Source: an uncultured Prevotella sp. (lineage in GTDB: Bacteria > Bacteroidota > Bacteroidia > Bacteroidales > Bacteroidaceae). From it: DNA of 25,163 nt. The notes beneath the pieces were generated by a model. That model did not search any database and was not told where the DNA came from. It worked only from the letters and a program-made list of their open reading frames with translations. The translations under genes and the position numbers were made by a program. Location of the stretch: positions 1-25,163 of the forward strand of contig CAAGFF010000092.1 of assembly GCA_900769055.1 (NCBI GenBank), read 5' to 3'. Shown here piece after piece: positions 6,676 through 15,728 of the stretch. Position 1 is the first letter of the stretch, and each line of letters starts with the position of its first letter.

Positions 6676-9600
6676 ATGAAAACAAATAAGATAAAATACC
6701 TGCTCCTGGCAGCCTTCGCAATGGTTTCTGCCTTTGCCTCAGCTCAAGGAATACGTATATCGGGTACCGTCATGGCTCCTGATGGACCGGTGATGATGTG
6801 TAATGTCACCGAGCGTGATGCCAACAACCGTATCGTCTCTGCATCGCAGACCGACATCAACGGTAACTTCTCTATGGAAATCAAGAGCACGGCCAACAAG
6901 CTCCAGGTTTCCTACATCGGCTACAAGACTAAGACTGTGCCTATCGGCGACAAGACTGTCTTCGACATCGAGATGGAAGACCAGCAGACTCTGAAGGAGG
7001 TTGTTGTTGTCGCAAAGAAGCGCTTCAACCACGGTGGTCTGGCCATTCCGGCCAACGAGGTATCAGTAGCCTCTCAGACTTTCGATATGAGCAACGTGGA
7101 AGGTCTTGCCTTCACATCTGCCGACGAGGCCCTTCAGGGACAGATTGCCGGTCTTGACATCGTTGCCAACTCTGGTAACCTTGGTGCCGGTACATCAATG
7201 CGTCTGCGTGGTGTGACCTCCATCAACGGTAGCGCCGAGCCTCTGATTGTTGTCGATGACAACATCTTCGACAACCCAGACCAGACCTTCGACTTCCAGA
7301 ACGCCAACGAGGAGACCTATGCGTCACTGCTCTCCATCAACCCGCAGGATATCGCCGACATCCAGGTACTGAAGGATGCCGCCGCTACCGCCATCTGGGG
7401 TTCACGTGGTGCAAACGGTGTTATCCAAATCCGCACAAAGCGTGGTGCACGTGGTAACACACGCATCGACTACTCACTCCGCCTGCAGGCCAGCTGGCAG
7501 CCTAAGGGCTACAACCTGCTCAATGGTGACGACTACACCATGATGCTCAAGGAAATGTACTACAACCCATCACAGAGCGAGTCCTCAACGACAAACATCA
7601 ATGAGATCAACTACAACCAGAGCTGGGCTGAGTATGAGAACTGGAACAACAACACCGACTGGGTGGACGCAGTAACCCAGACCGGATGGAGCCAGTATCA
7701 CTATCTGACAATCTCCGGTGGTGGTGAGAAGGCCAACTTCCGTATCTCTGCCGGTTACGACCACCAGAACGGTACCATCATCAAGCAGACACTTGATCGT
7801 TTCTCCACCAAGCTGTCTCTCGACTACTTCGTCAGCGACCGTATCACCTTCCGCGTGACCTTCCCGCTGACCTACACCAGCAACAACCGTAACTTCGATG
7901 ACAACATCCTCGGACGTGCACAGAAGGTGTCTCCTAACATGAGCATCTACCGCCAGAACGCTGACGGCTCCGACACCAACGAGTACTATACCATGCTTCC
8001 TACCGGTGCCACCAACGCAGGTTCTACTGCTCCGAACACCTCTTCTAAGCAGCTCGAAGCTATCCGCAACCTCGGCAACCCTGTTGCCATCGCAAACCTT
8101 GCATGGCGTCATGAGAAGACCTACCGTATCTCTCCTGAGTTCAAGATTGACTACAAGCTTCTCGGCACAGACGACGACAAGACCAAGCTCGACTACACCG
8201 GTATGGTTTACATGGACATCTATGCTTCCAGTACACCTAAGTTCTGGCCAGGCTCTCTCTTCACTAACGCTTGGACCGACGCGAACTACAACCGCAACGA
8301 GAACAACGAGTACAACTCTCTCGGCTTCACCACACGTCATACCCTGACCTTCACTCCTGCATTCAAGAACAAGGACTTCTATGCAACGATGTTCGGACGC
8401 TGGGAAATGACAACCGGTAACAACAACAGCCAGTACACGCTCCGCGTGAACAATCCAAACGGTGTCGAATCTACCAGCGTTGATGGTGGTGACCTTAAGG
8501 GCATGAGCACGGGCAACGGCCAGTGGCGCAGCATGTCAGGACTCTTCAACGGTCACTTCTCTTACAAGGGCCGCTACTCACTCGGTGTCTCTGTACGTGC
8601 CGACGGTACCACAAAGTTCGGTGACTCCAAGAAGTGGGGTTACTTCCCTGGTATCTCCGCACGCTGGAACATCAGCGACGAGAAATTCATGAAGTGGGCC
8701 AACAAGTGGCTGTCAATGCTCTCCTTCCGTCCATCATGGGGTATCGTAGGTAACCAGCCCGGTAGCGAGTACCTGCAGTACGCACGCTACGCCACAGGTC
8801 CAACCTACGGACAGGTTGGAAACAACGACGGTACAACCTACCTTGAGGCTCTCCAGCTCAACAATCTGCAGTGGGAGAAGACCACACAGACCAACCTTGG
8901 TGGTGACTTCGGTTTCTTCAACGGTCTCATCACCGGTGATTTCAACTACTACTACAAGAAGACCCGCAACCTGCTCATGGGCAACGTGCGCATTCCTTCA
9001 ACAACCGGTTTCAGCACATTGGCATGGACCAATGTCGGCGACATGGAGAACAAGGGATGGGAGCTCAACATTGAGGCCAACAAGTTCGTCAAAATCGGCA
9101 AGTTCTCAATGAGCGCTAACTTCAACATCTCTCAGAACTTCAACAAGATTCTGGCCATGGACGAGAGCGTGCTCGAGTCTATCAACTCCGACTGGGACGC
9201 CTCTTCACGCAGCTCATACCTGAACCGCATCCAGATTGGCAACCCGCTGGGTTCTATCTACGGTCTGCGCTACAAGGGCGTTTACCAGTACACCTACGAA
9301 TACCTTATTAATATGAAGGAGCGTAACGGCTGGTCAGGTGAGGATCTCCGCAACTACATCAACAACGAGTTCCTGCCAAGCGGCAAGACTGCTCCTATCG
9401 CCATCGACAACGAAGGCAAGGTGCTCATGGGTTCTACAGGCGAGCCAGTCCGTCAGGTGTACAACTTCAAGGACGGTTCCTCAACCTATAAGTTCCAGGG
9501 TGGTGATGCCATCTACGAGGACATCAACCACGACGGTCAGATCAACTCTCTCGACATCGTTTACCTTGGCAACTCCAACCCGAAGGTCAGCGGAGGTTTC

Positions 9601-10071
9601 GGCTTCAACTTCTTCTGGGGCAGCAACTGGTCACTCAAGACTTCTTTCAGCTACCGTGCTGGTGTGAAGATTGTCAACAGTGCAAAGCAGAGTCTTGAGC
9701 AGATGTTCAACGCATACAACCAAAGCTCAGCCGTTAACTGGCGCTGGCGCAAGAACGGTGATGTCACCGACATCCCACGTGCCATGTTCGACACCGGTTA
9801 CAACTTCCTGGGCTCCGACCGCTACGTTGAGGATGCTTCCTTCGTCCGTATGAGCTACATCCAGTTGGTTTACAACTTCGACAAGAAGTTGCTCAAGGCA
9901 ATGGGATTACGCAGGCTCCAGCTGAGCCTCTCAGGCCAGAACCTCTTCTGCTGGACAAAGTATAGCGGAACAGACCCAGAGCACTCTCCTGGTGCATGGG
10001 GTATCGCATACGACGGCTCGCAGACTCCTCGAAGCAAATCTGTGACGATGAACATTAATGTTGGATTCTAA
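6676..10071 (+). CDS. SusC/RagA-family TonB-dependent outer-membrane transporter (first copy)
   Basis: This 1131-residue outer-membrane beta-barrel imports a bulky nutrient with its SusD lid, driven by TonB-ExbBD. The signal peptide ends ASA at residue 23. A carboxypeptidase-regulatory-like beta domain covers about 27-100, followed by a TonB-box-like stretch (TLKEVVVVAKK). The plug has ADEALQGQIAGLDI, MRLRGVTSI, PLIVVDD (about 189-195) and VLKDAAATAIWGSRGANGV (about 231-249), all family hallmarks. A Ca-loop-like DINHDGQINSLD starts near 949, and the chain ends in an aromatic strand (NINVGF), as expected for barrel assembly. The usual IVVDG is IVVDD here. The downstream SusD starts 14 nt later, the classical pair arrangement. 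No N-terminal STN or anti-sigma-interaction domain is seen, so sigma-type signalling through this receptor is unlikely. Confidence 0.96.
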   Translation: MKTNKIKYLLLAAFAMVSAFASAQGIRISGTVMAPDGPVMMCNVTERDANNRIVSASQTDINGNFSMEIKSTANKLQVSYIGYKTKTVPIGDKTVFDIEMEDQQTLKEVVVVAKKRFNHGGLAIPANEVSVASQTFDMSNVEGLAFTSADEALQGQIAGLDIVANSGNLGAGTSMRLRGVTSINGSAEPLIVVDDNIFDNPDQTFDFQNANEETYASLLSINPQDIADIQVLKDAAATAIWGSRGANGVIQIRTKRGARGNTRIDYSLRLQASWQPKGYNLLNGDDYTMMLKEMYYNPSQSESSTTNINEINYNQSWAEYENWNNNTDWVDAVTQTGWSQYHYLTISGGGEKANFRISAGYDHQNGTIIKQTLDRFSTKLSLDYFVSDRITFRVTFPLTYTSNNRNFDDNILGRAQKVSPNMSIYRQNADGSDTNEYYTMLPTGATNAGSTAPNTSSKQLEAIRNLGNPVAIANLAWRHEKTYRISPEFKIDYKLLGTDDDKTKLDYTGMVYMDIYASSTPKFWPGSLFTNAWTDANYNRNENNEYNSLGFTTRHTLTFTPAFKNKDFYATMFGRWEMTTGNNNSQYTLRVNNPNGVESTSVDGGDLKGMSTGNGQWRSMSGLFNGHFSYKGRYSLGVSVRADGTTKFGDSKKWGYFPGISARWNISDEKFMKWANKWLSMLSFRPSWGIVGNQPGSEYLQYARYATGPTYGQVGNNDGTTYLEALQLNNLQWEKTTQTNLGGDFGFFNGLITGDFNYYYKKTRNLLMGNVRIPSTTGFSTLAWTNVGDMENKGWELNIEANKFVKIGKFSMSANFNISQNFNKILAMDESVLESINSDWDASSRSSYLNRIQIGNPLGSIYGLRYKGVYQYTYEYLINMKERNGWSGEDLRNYINNEFLPSGKTAPIAIDNEGKVLMGSTGEPVRQVYNFKDGSSTYKFQGGDAIYEDINHDGQINSLDIVYLGNSNPKVSGGFGFNFFWGSNWSLKTSFSYRAGVKIVNSAKQSLEQMFNAYNQSSAVNWRWRKNGDVTDIPRAMFDTGYNFLGSDRYVEDASFVRMSYIQLVYNFDKKLLKAMGLRRLQLSLSGQNLFCWTKYSGTDPEHSPGAWGIAYDGSQTPRSKSVTMNINVGF

Positions 10072-10085
10072 AAACAGAGACATAT

Positions 10086-11852
10086 ATGAAATTCAATAAT
10101 ATAATAAAGATGATGGCAGTGGCCACTGTAGCCGTTATGGGTCTTTCCAGCTGCGATGATTTCCTGACCATCACACCGACTGACAAGACCATCGGCGAAG
10201 ACTTCTGGAAAACCAAGGAGGATGTCGACAACATGGTCACAGGAGCATACAGCAACATGCTCTCCTCAGAGATACAGCGCAGAGCCATCATCTGGGGTGC
10301 ATACCGCTCCGACGAGCTTGTCAAGAATTCCACTTTCAGTAGTACCGACCTTGACAACATCTCTGCTGTAAACCTGCTGCCCACCAACGGCTACAACAGC
10401 TGGGCAAGCTTCTACAGCGTCATCAACCGATGCAACATCGTACTCAACCATGCCAAAGATGTTATGGATGAGGACCCACAGTTCACACTTGGTGACTACA
10501 ACACCGCACGTGGTCAGATGCTTGCATTGCGCTCACTCTGCTATTTCTACTTGGTAAGGACATTCCGCGATGTTCCATACACCACACAGTCCTATGAGGC
10601 TGACGATGTTAATATGCTTATTGCACAGACCACTCCCGACAGCGTGCTCCAGCACTGTATCGCTGACCTGGAGGAGGCATCGCAGTATGTATTGAAGACT
10701 GGTGCCTATGGTAGCGGCAACTGGCGCAACAAGGGTTACTTTACCCGCGACGCTGTCAACGCCCTGCTCGCCGACATCTATCTCTGGCGCGCATCAATGA
10801 CCAAGAGCGCAAGCGACTACGAGAAATGTATTGAGTACTGCGACAAGGTCATCACGGCCAAGGACCTCTACTACCGTGAGAACCACAACCTGGGAGCAAG
10901 CGGCGACAAGAGCGACATCTATCACCTCACAACAGGTTCAAGCGCATTCACAAGCATCTTCGGAACTTCTTTCGGCAATGCCGAGGAGAGCATTCTGGAA
11001 TGGCAGTACGACGGTACGGCAAACTCCAACATCGGTCTGGAGAACCTCTATTACATGACAGGTTCGTCAAAAGACCACAAGAGCTACGGAGAGGTTATGG
11101 CATCAGGCGTATTCAATGTTGTTGACGAGAACGCAAGCAACAGCAACGGACGCAAGATGTACCAGTCAAAGAACGACCGCCGCTTCTGGGACAATGTCTA
11201 TGAGGTAGGCAGCGAGGAAGCTTCCGAGCTTTACATCAGGAAGATGATTGGAACCGAGAGCTTCATCCAGGGCACAACCCTGCCTACTATAGGAATGTCA
11301 CGCACAACAAGCCGCGGCTTCGACTACTTCCGTCAGAACTGGATTGTTTACCGTCTCACCGACGTGATGCTGATGAAAGCTGAGGCACAGGTACAGTTGG
11401 CAACAAGCGAGGAGGACGACCTGTTGAAGCAGGCATTCAGCCTTGTACAGGAAGTCAACCAGCGCTCTATGCTCAGCAACGCTACCGACACTCTGAAGAT
11501 GGCCGACTTCAAGACCATCGACGACATGGAGCTGCTCGTTCTCGCAGAGCGCGGACGTGAGCTGTGCTTCGAGGGCAAGCGCTGGTTCGACCTCGTACGC
11601 TACGGCTACCGCCACATGGAAGGTGTGGACATCACAACCAAGCTCGCCGACAGAGCATCTTGGCCTGCACTGAGCAAGGACATGATGAAGATTGTCACAA
11701 GAAAGTACGAGAGCGGTGGTGACGCCGTATCGTTCAAGATGAAGAGCGAGCCGTATCTCTACTTCCCAATACAGCGAAGCGAGATTAACGTGAACAACCT
11801 GCTCAAGCAGAATCCGGTTTACTTCGATGATGAAACAACAAGTAAAAATTAG
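10086..11852 (+). CDS. SusD/RagB-family surface nutrient-binding lipoprotein (first copy)
   Basis: This 588-residue lipoprotein is the lid and binding partner of the SusC encoded just upstream. The lipobox ends LSSC with Cys23, followed by DDF, consistent with surface export. The N-terminal region has the typical TPTDKTIGEDFWKTKEDVDN...GAYSNM pattern. The C-terminal SusD hallmarks are present: YRLTDVMLMKAEA near 421-433, RGRELCFEGKRWFDLVRYG near 489-507, and a YFPIQRSEINVN segment near the end. The body is helical and fits a TPR-like SusD fold. Length is normal. It ends 6 nt before the second FAS1 gene, the position where SusE/SusF-type binding proteins are found in glycan loci. Confidence 0.95.
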   Translation: MKFNNIIKMMAVATVAVMGLSSCDDFLTITPTDKTIGEDFWKTKEDVDNMVTGAYSNMLSSEIQRRAIIWGAYRSDELVKNSTFSSTDLDNISAVNLLPTNGYNSWASFYSVINRCNIVLNHAKDVMDEDPQFTLGDYNTARGQMLALRSLCYFYLVRTFRDVPYTTQSYEADDVNMLIAQTTPDSVLQHCIADLEEASQYVLKTGAYGSGNWRNKGYFTRDAVNALLADIYLWRASMTKSASDYEKCIEYCDKVITAKDLYYRENHNLGASGDKSDIYHLTTGSSAFTSIFGTSFGNAEESILEWQYDGTANSNIGLENLYYMTGSSKDHKSYGEVMASGVFNVVDENASNSNGRKMYQSKNDRRFWDNVYEVGSEEASELYIRKMIGTESFIQGTTLPTIGMSRTTSRGFDYFRQNWIVYRLTDVMLMKAEAQVQLATSEEDDLLKQAFSLVQEVNQRSMLSNATDTLKMADFKTIDDMELLVLAERGRELCFEGKRWFDLVRYGYRHMEGVDITTKLADRASWPALSKDMMKIVTRKYESGGDAVSFKMKSEPYLYFPIQRSEINVNNLLKQNPVYFDDETTSKN

Positions 11853-11858
11853 TCAACA

Positions 11859-13946
11859 ATGAAAATGAACAATTATAAGAAGCTTATCTGCAAGATTGCC
11901 GCCGTGGCTTTCCTACCCGGCTTGATGGGTCTTACAAGCTGTAGCGAGGACATCGACGAGTCCAACCTCTACACCTTCACCGGTGAGACCATCGAAGATT
12001 ATCTTGCCAACCGCCCTGACCAGTTCAGCAGCTTCAACTACATATTGCAGCGTGCAGGTCTCGACAAGCTCATGTCGGGATATGGTACTTACACCTGCTT
12101 CGCTCCTACAAACGAGGCGGTAGAGGAGTATATCGACAGTCTGTACAATGACCCGGAGAACAAGGAGCTGCCGCACAACGGTATGACGGCAAACTCTCTT
12201 GAGGGTCTCACAGACTCGCTGTGCAACGACATCGCAAAGTTCCACCTCGCAGCTACAGAGGTGATGGCCATCAACATGGAGAGTGGTATGACCATCAACA
12301 CCATGCTTGGCCGTGACATCAACACCAACATCGACTCCATAACAGGCTCTACCATCATCAACGCCTACTCGCACATCACATCGATGGACAACGAATTGGA
12401 GAACGGTGTGCTCCACGAGATTGACCACGTCATCAGACGCTCCAACCTCCTCGTATCCGGTGAGATGGAGAAGCATCCTGACCTGTTCTCTTTCTTCTCT
12501 CAGGCTCTGAAGCTCACTGGTCTTGCCGACTCGCTGACCAAGCAGGAGAGGATACTCACTCCTCCGGCAAACAGCTACAACTTCTATACACCTGAGAAGG
12601 CCATCCTCGGCTACACCATCTTTGCAGAGACCGATCAGGTACTGAAGGATAAAGGCATTAACAACATCGAGGACCTTATCAACCACGCCAACGAGGTATA
12701 CGGCAACTGCGCCGACGAAGGCTCAGGCTGGTACGACTACTACCGCAACAACGGCATCAAGGTCAGCACAGGCAACGACTACCAGAGTCCGTACAACTGT
12801 CTGAACATGTGGGTACGCTACCACATACTCAGCCAGCGTGTGCCTTACGACAAGATGGTCATCGACTGGAACCAGGTTTCCAAGGTACCTCTCTACGAGT
12901 ACTACGAGACCATGCTTCCAATGACCCTCGTAAAGGTTATCCGCAGTGCAAAGGCTGGAGCAGGCAAGCTCTTCCTCAACCGCTACGAGGCCAACAGCAC
13001 CCTGACCGATCAGGTGGCCGAGCTTGGCACTGATGCCATCCATCAGGTTGTTGACGGACACTCAGGTATCGAGATTGCCAAGGACAACATCCAGGCTCTC
13101 AACGGTTACCTCCACCCAATCAAGGACTTGCTCGAATACGAGTCTTGGGTTCCTAAGGGAGTGCTCAACGAGCGCATCCGCTTCGACGTGACCTCAATGA
13201 CCAAGGAGCTTGGCTCTGCAAACCTGCGCGGTGCCTTCGGTACTGAGATCAACGCCCTGAATGGTGGCAAGACTGGTACCGACGGAAACCTTGGAGGTGA
13301 CTACGTTCGTATTCCTATAGACTTCTCCGAGAACATGATTATCTACAACGGTGAGTCTACACGTCTCTACTACCTCGCAGGCCGCGAGAACAACTGGAAC
13401 AACTTCCAGGGCGACGAGTACAACTCAAAGGGTAACGTGGACCTCGCCTTCCGCCTGCCTCCTGTACCAGACGGCACATACGAGCTGCGCGTGGGTGTAT
13501 CACTCAACGGTAACCGTGGTATGTACCAGTTCTACCTTGGTGAGGGCACCAACAACCGTACACAGATGGAGGCTCTCGACATTCCTCTTGACGAGCGTAT
13601 AGCAATCGCTAACAATGCCGACGGCTCACCCGACCCGGCAACAGGCTGGACACTCTACACTGCCATGGAGGACATGGGCGTAGAGACAGACAACAACATG
13701 CACAACCTCGGATGGATGCGCGGACCTCTCTACTACACCGTTGGTAAGGGTACCTCTACAGTAGCACGTGCTACAACAGGTTCTATCCGCCGCATCGTTA
13801 CTCGCCGTGAGTTCAAGCAGGGCACATACTGGTTCCGCATCAAGTCAGCCCTTGACGACGACTCTCGTCAGATGTACTTCGACTATATGGAACTTGTTCC
13901 AGTAAATGTCTACAACAATACTCGTTATCTTGAGGACATGTATTAA
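11859..13946 (+). CDS. FAS1-domain surface lipoprotein with C-terminal beta domain (second FAS1 gene)
   Basis: This 695-residue lipoprotein has Cys28 in LTSC, followed by the acidic SEDIDES. Two FAS1-like modules follow. The first (about 43-196) contains FNYILQRAGLDKLM, CFAPTNEAVEEY and the closing NGVLHEIDHVI. The second (about 197-430) contains LFSFFSQALKLTG and closes with LNGYLHPIKDLL. Residues about 435-695 are a beta-rich region (LAFRLPPVPDGTYELRVGVS, MYQFYLGEG) ending MYFDYMELVPV; this could be a jelly-roll or galactose-binding-like fold. A similar ending (IDYIKLVPI) is found in the next gene, so the two are probably diverged paralogues of one architecture. It likely binds an extracellular ligand for the SusCD complexes; no catalytic motif is visible. 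The gene is packed 6 nt after SusD and 11 nt before the next gene. Confidence 0.83.
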   Translation: MKMNNYKKLICKIAAVAFLPGLMGLTSCSEDIDESNLYTFTGETIEDYLANRPDQFSSFNYILQRAGLDKLMSGYGTYTCFAPTNEAVEEYIDSLYNDPENKELPHNGMTANSLEGLTDSLCNDIAKFHLAATEVMAINMESGMTINTMLGRDINTNIDSITGSTIINAYSHITSMDNELENGVLHEIDHVIRRSNLLVSGEMEKHPDLFSFFSQALKLTGLADSLTKQERILTPPANSYNFYTPEKAILGYTIFAETDQVLKDKGINNIEDLINHANEVYGNCADEGSGWYDYYRNNGIKVSTGNDYQSPYNCLNMWVRYHILSQRVPYDKMVIDWNQVSKVPLYEYYETMLPMTLVKVIRSAKAGAGKLFLNRYEANSTLTDQVAELGTDAIHQVVDGHSGIEIAKDNIQALNGYLHPIKDLLEYESWVPKGVLNERIRFDVTSMTKELGSANLRGAFGTEINALNGGKTGTDGNLGGDYVRIPIDFSENMIIYNGESTRLYYLAGRENNWNNFQGDEYNSKGNVDLAFRLPPVPDGTYELRVGVSLNGNRGMYQFYLGEGTNNRTQMEALDIPLDERIAIANNADGSPDPATGWTLYTAMEDMGVETDNNMHNLGWMRGPLYYTVGKGTSTVARATTGSIRRIVTRREFKQGTYWFRIKSALDDDSRQMYFDYMELVPVNVYNNTRYLEDMY

Positions 13947-13957
13947 AAATTAGAATT

Positions 13958-15703
13958 ATGAAAAACTATAGGATATTCAATAACGCAAAAGTAGTCATGG
14001 CAGCCCTCGCAATGGGCGCCATGGCCACTGCCTGCTCCGATTGGGACGACCACTACGATGCCAACACTTCGGTCATAGGCTCGTCTTCAGCTACCTTGTG
14101 GGAGAACATCAAAGCCAATCCGAACCTCAGCGAGTTTGCACAGCTCGCCACGAAGGCTGGCTACGACAAGGTTCTTCAGAGTTCTCAGACCTTCACCGTC
14201 TGGGCTCCGCTGAACGGCACTTTCGACTTCGAGACCCTCAACAACACCGATCTCACCAGTGTCGCCGATCTCACCAACGAGTTCATGAGAAACCATGTAG
14301 CACACTTCAGCTATCCGGCCTCTGGCCCCATCAACGAGAGAGTGTTCATGCTCAACGAGAAGATGAACATCTTCCAGGGCAACGGCACATACCAGATGGG
14401 CGGAGTGCAGCTGGAAAACGCCAACATTCCAAGCTGCAACGGTACCTTGCACACCCTCGGTGGCAAGCTCAAGTTCAACTACAACATCTTCGAGAGCCTC
14501 AACAACAAGACATACGCTCTTGACTCCATCACCGCATACTTCGAAAAGTACAACTACAAGGAACTTGACCTCGATGCCAGCGTGAAGGGTCCGGTTGTGG
14601 ATGGTGAGATTACCTACCTCGACTCTGTAACGGTTGACTTCAACTATATGTGCAACATGCTTAGGACATATATCGACCGTGAGGACTCCACGTATACCAT
14701 GATTGTACCTACCAATGAGGGATGGAACAAGGCTATGGCTACTTTGGACAACTACTACAAGTACCTCCCAAGCTACGCCTACTTCAAGGAGTTCCCACAG
14801 ACTCTCAACGGTGCAACAGCAAGTCAGATTGACTACGAGCTGATTGACGACGCATACCTTGCAGACTCGCTCAAGAAGCTGAATATTGTAATGAACCTCG
14901 CCTACAACAACAAGTACTATGGCAACGTCAAGCTGCCTGCACTACAGCATGGTGAGACCCTTCAGACAGACTCTTTGGTAAGCACCAATTATGAAATTCT
15001 CTATACCGAGGATGCTGCCCGCCTGTTTGGTGGCACCATCGCCAAGGAAGAGAAGAGTAATGGTTATCTCTGGATAGCAGACTCCCTCCACATCCGTCCA
15101 TGGAACTCATGGAAGCCAGTGGTAAAGGTACAGGGTGAGATGTCAAGCTCGGTTGCAGCAACATTCAACGGTACTACAAGCAGGGTAAGCGTAAACTCCA
15201 TCAACAGGAACCAGAACGTTGAGGGTATACTGTCTAACAACGCATACGCTGAGATACGTCCTACATCATCATCCGGTAACCCAGAGGTAGACTTCTATCT
15301 GCCAGGCGTTCGTGCCGGTAAGTACATGCTCTACGTAGCTGTTGTACCAGCCAACATCGACAGCACGATGTATGTGACCTCCGTACTGCCTAACCGTATG
15401 CAGGTTAAGTGCGGCTACCACAACGAGAAAGGTAAGTATGTTGAGAATACATTCAAAGGCTACTTCGAGAATGACGTTACAAAGGTTGACGAGGTAAAGA
15501 TTGGCGAGATTGAGTTCCCAGTCTCAACAGCTGGTCTTGAGAACGCCAAGCCATACGTCCGCCTGCTGAGCCGTGTTACCAGCGGCATCTCAAGCAAGTA
15601 TGACCGCACACTGCGTATCGACTACATCAAGCTTGTGCCAATAGAGCTGTACGACTACCTGCAGGAGAATCCTGATTACAAATACTATCAGAGCCTTTTC
15701 TAA
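13958..15703 (+). CDS. FAS1-domain surface lipoprotein with C-terminal beta domain (third FAS1 gene)
   Basis: This 581-residue lipoprotein has Cys26 in ATAC, followed by SDWDDHYD, an acidic surface-export stretch. The first FAS1-like module (about 47-170) has FAQLATKAGYDKVL, FTVWAPLNGTFD and the closing NGTLHTLGG. The second (about 172-385) is more divergent, with MIVPTNEGWNKAM and the closing NGYLWIADSLHI. Residues about 385-581 are beta-rich (VDFYLPGVRAGKYMLYVAVV, LRIDYIKLVPIELYDYLQ) and match the end of the preceding protein in pattern. It is the last binding-protein gene before the second SusC, 25 nt downstream. This is the widest gap in the operon, but it has no obvious promoter. Function beyond surface binding is not evident. 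Confidence 0.82.
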   Translation: MKNYRIFNNAKVVMAALAMGAMATACSDWDDHYDANTSVIGSSSATLWENIKANPNLSEFAQLATKAGYDKVLQSSQTFTVWAPLNGTFDFETLNNTDLTSVADLTNEFMRNHVAHFSYPASGPINERVFMLNEKMNIFQGNGTYQMGGVQLENANIPSCNGTLHTLGGKLKFNYNIFESLNNKTYALDSITAYFEKYNYKELDLDASVKGPVVDGEITYLDSVTVDFNYMCNMLRTYIDREDSTYTMIVPTNEGWNKAMATLDNYYKYLPSYAYFKEFPQTLNGATASQIDYELIDDAYLADSLKKLNIVMNLAYNNKYYGNVKLPALQHGETLQTDSLVSTNYEILYTEDAARLFGGTIAKEEKSNGYLWIADSLHIRPWNSWKPVVKVQGEMSSSVAATFNGTTSRVSVNSINRNQNVEGILSNNAYAEIRPTSSSGNPEVDFYLPGVRAGKYMLYVAVVPANIDSTMYVTSVLPNRMQVKCGYHNEKGKYVENTFKGYFENDVTKVDEVKIGEIEFPVSTAGLENAKPYVRLLSRVTSGISSKYDRTLRIDYIKLVPIELYDYLQENPDYKYYQSLF

Positions 15704-15728
15704 GTCTCACTATTAAATTCCGAAAACA

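Noticed and set aside
7585..8340. 251-codon minus-strand ORF inside the first SusC gene
   Set aside because: It is a Val-rich shadow of a clearly coding frame with no promoter or domain.
11913..12686. 257-codon minus-strand ORF inside the second FAS1 gene
   Set aside because: It is a Val-rich shadow reading opposite a lipoprotein frame that has an intact signal peptide and FAS1 motifs.
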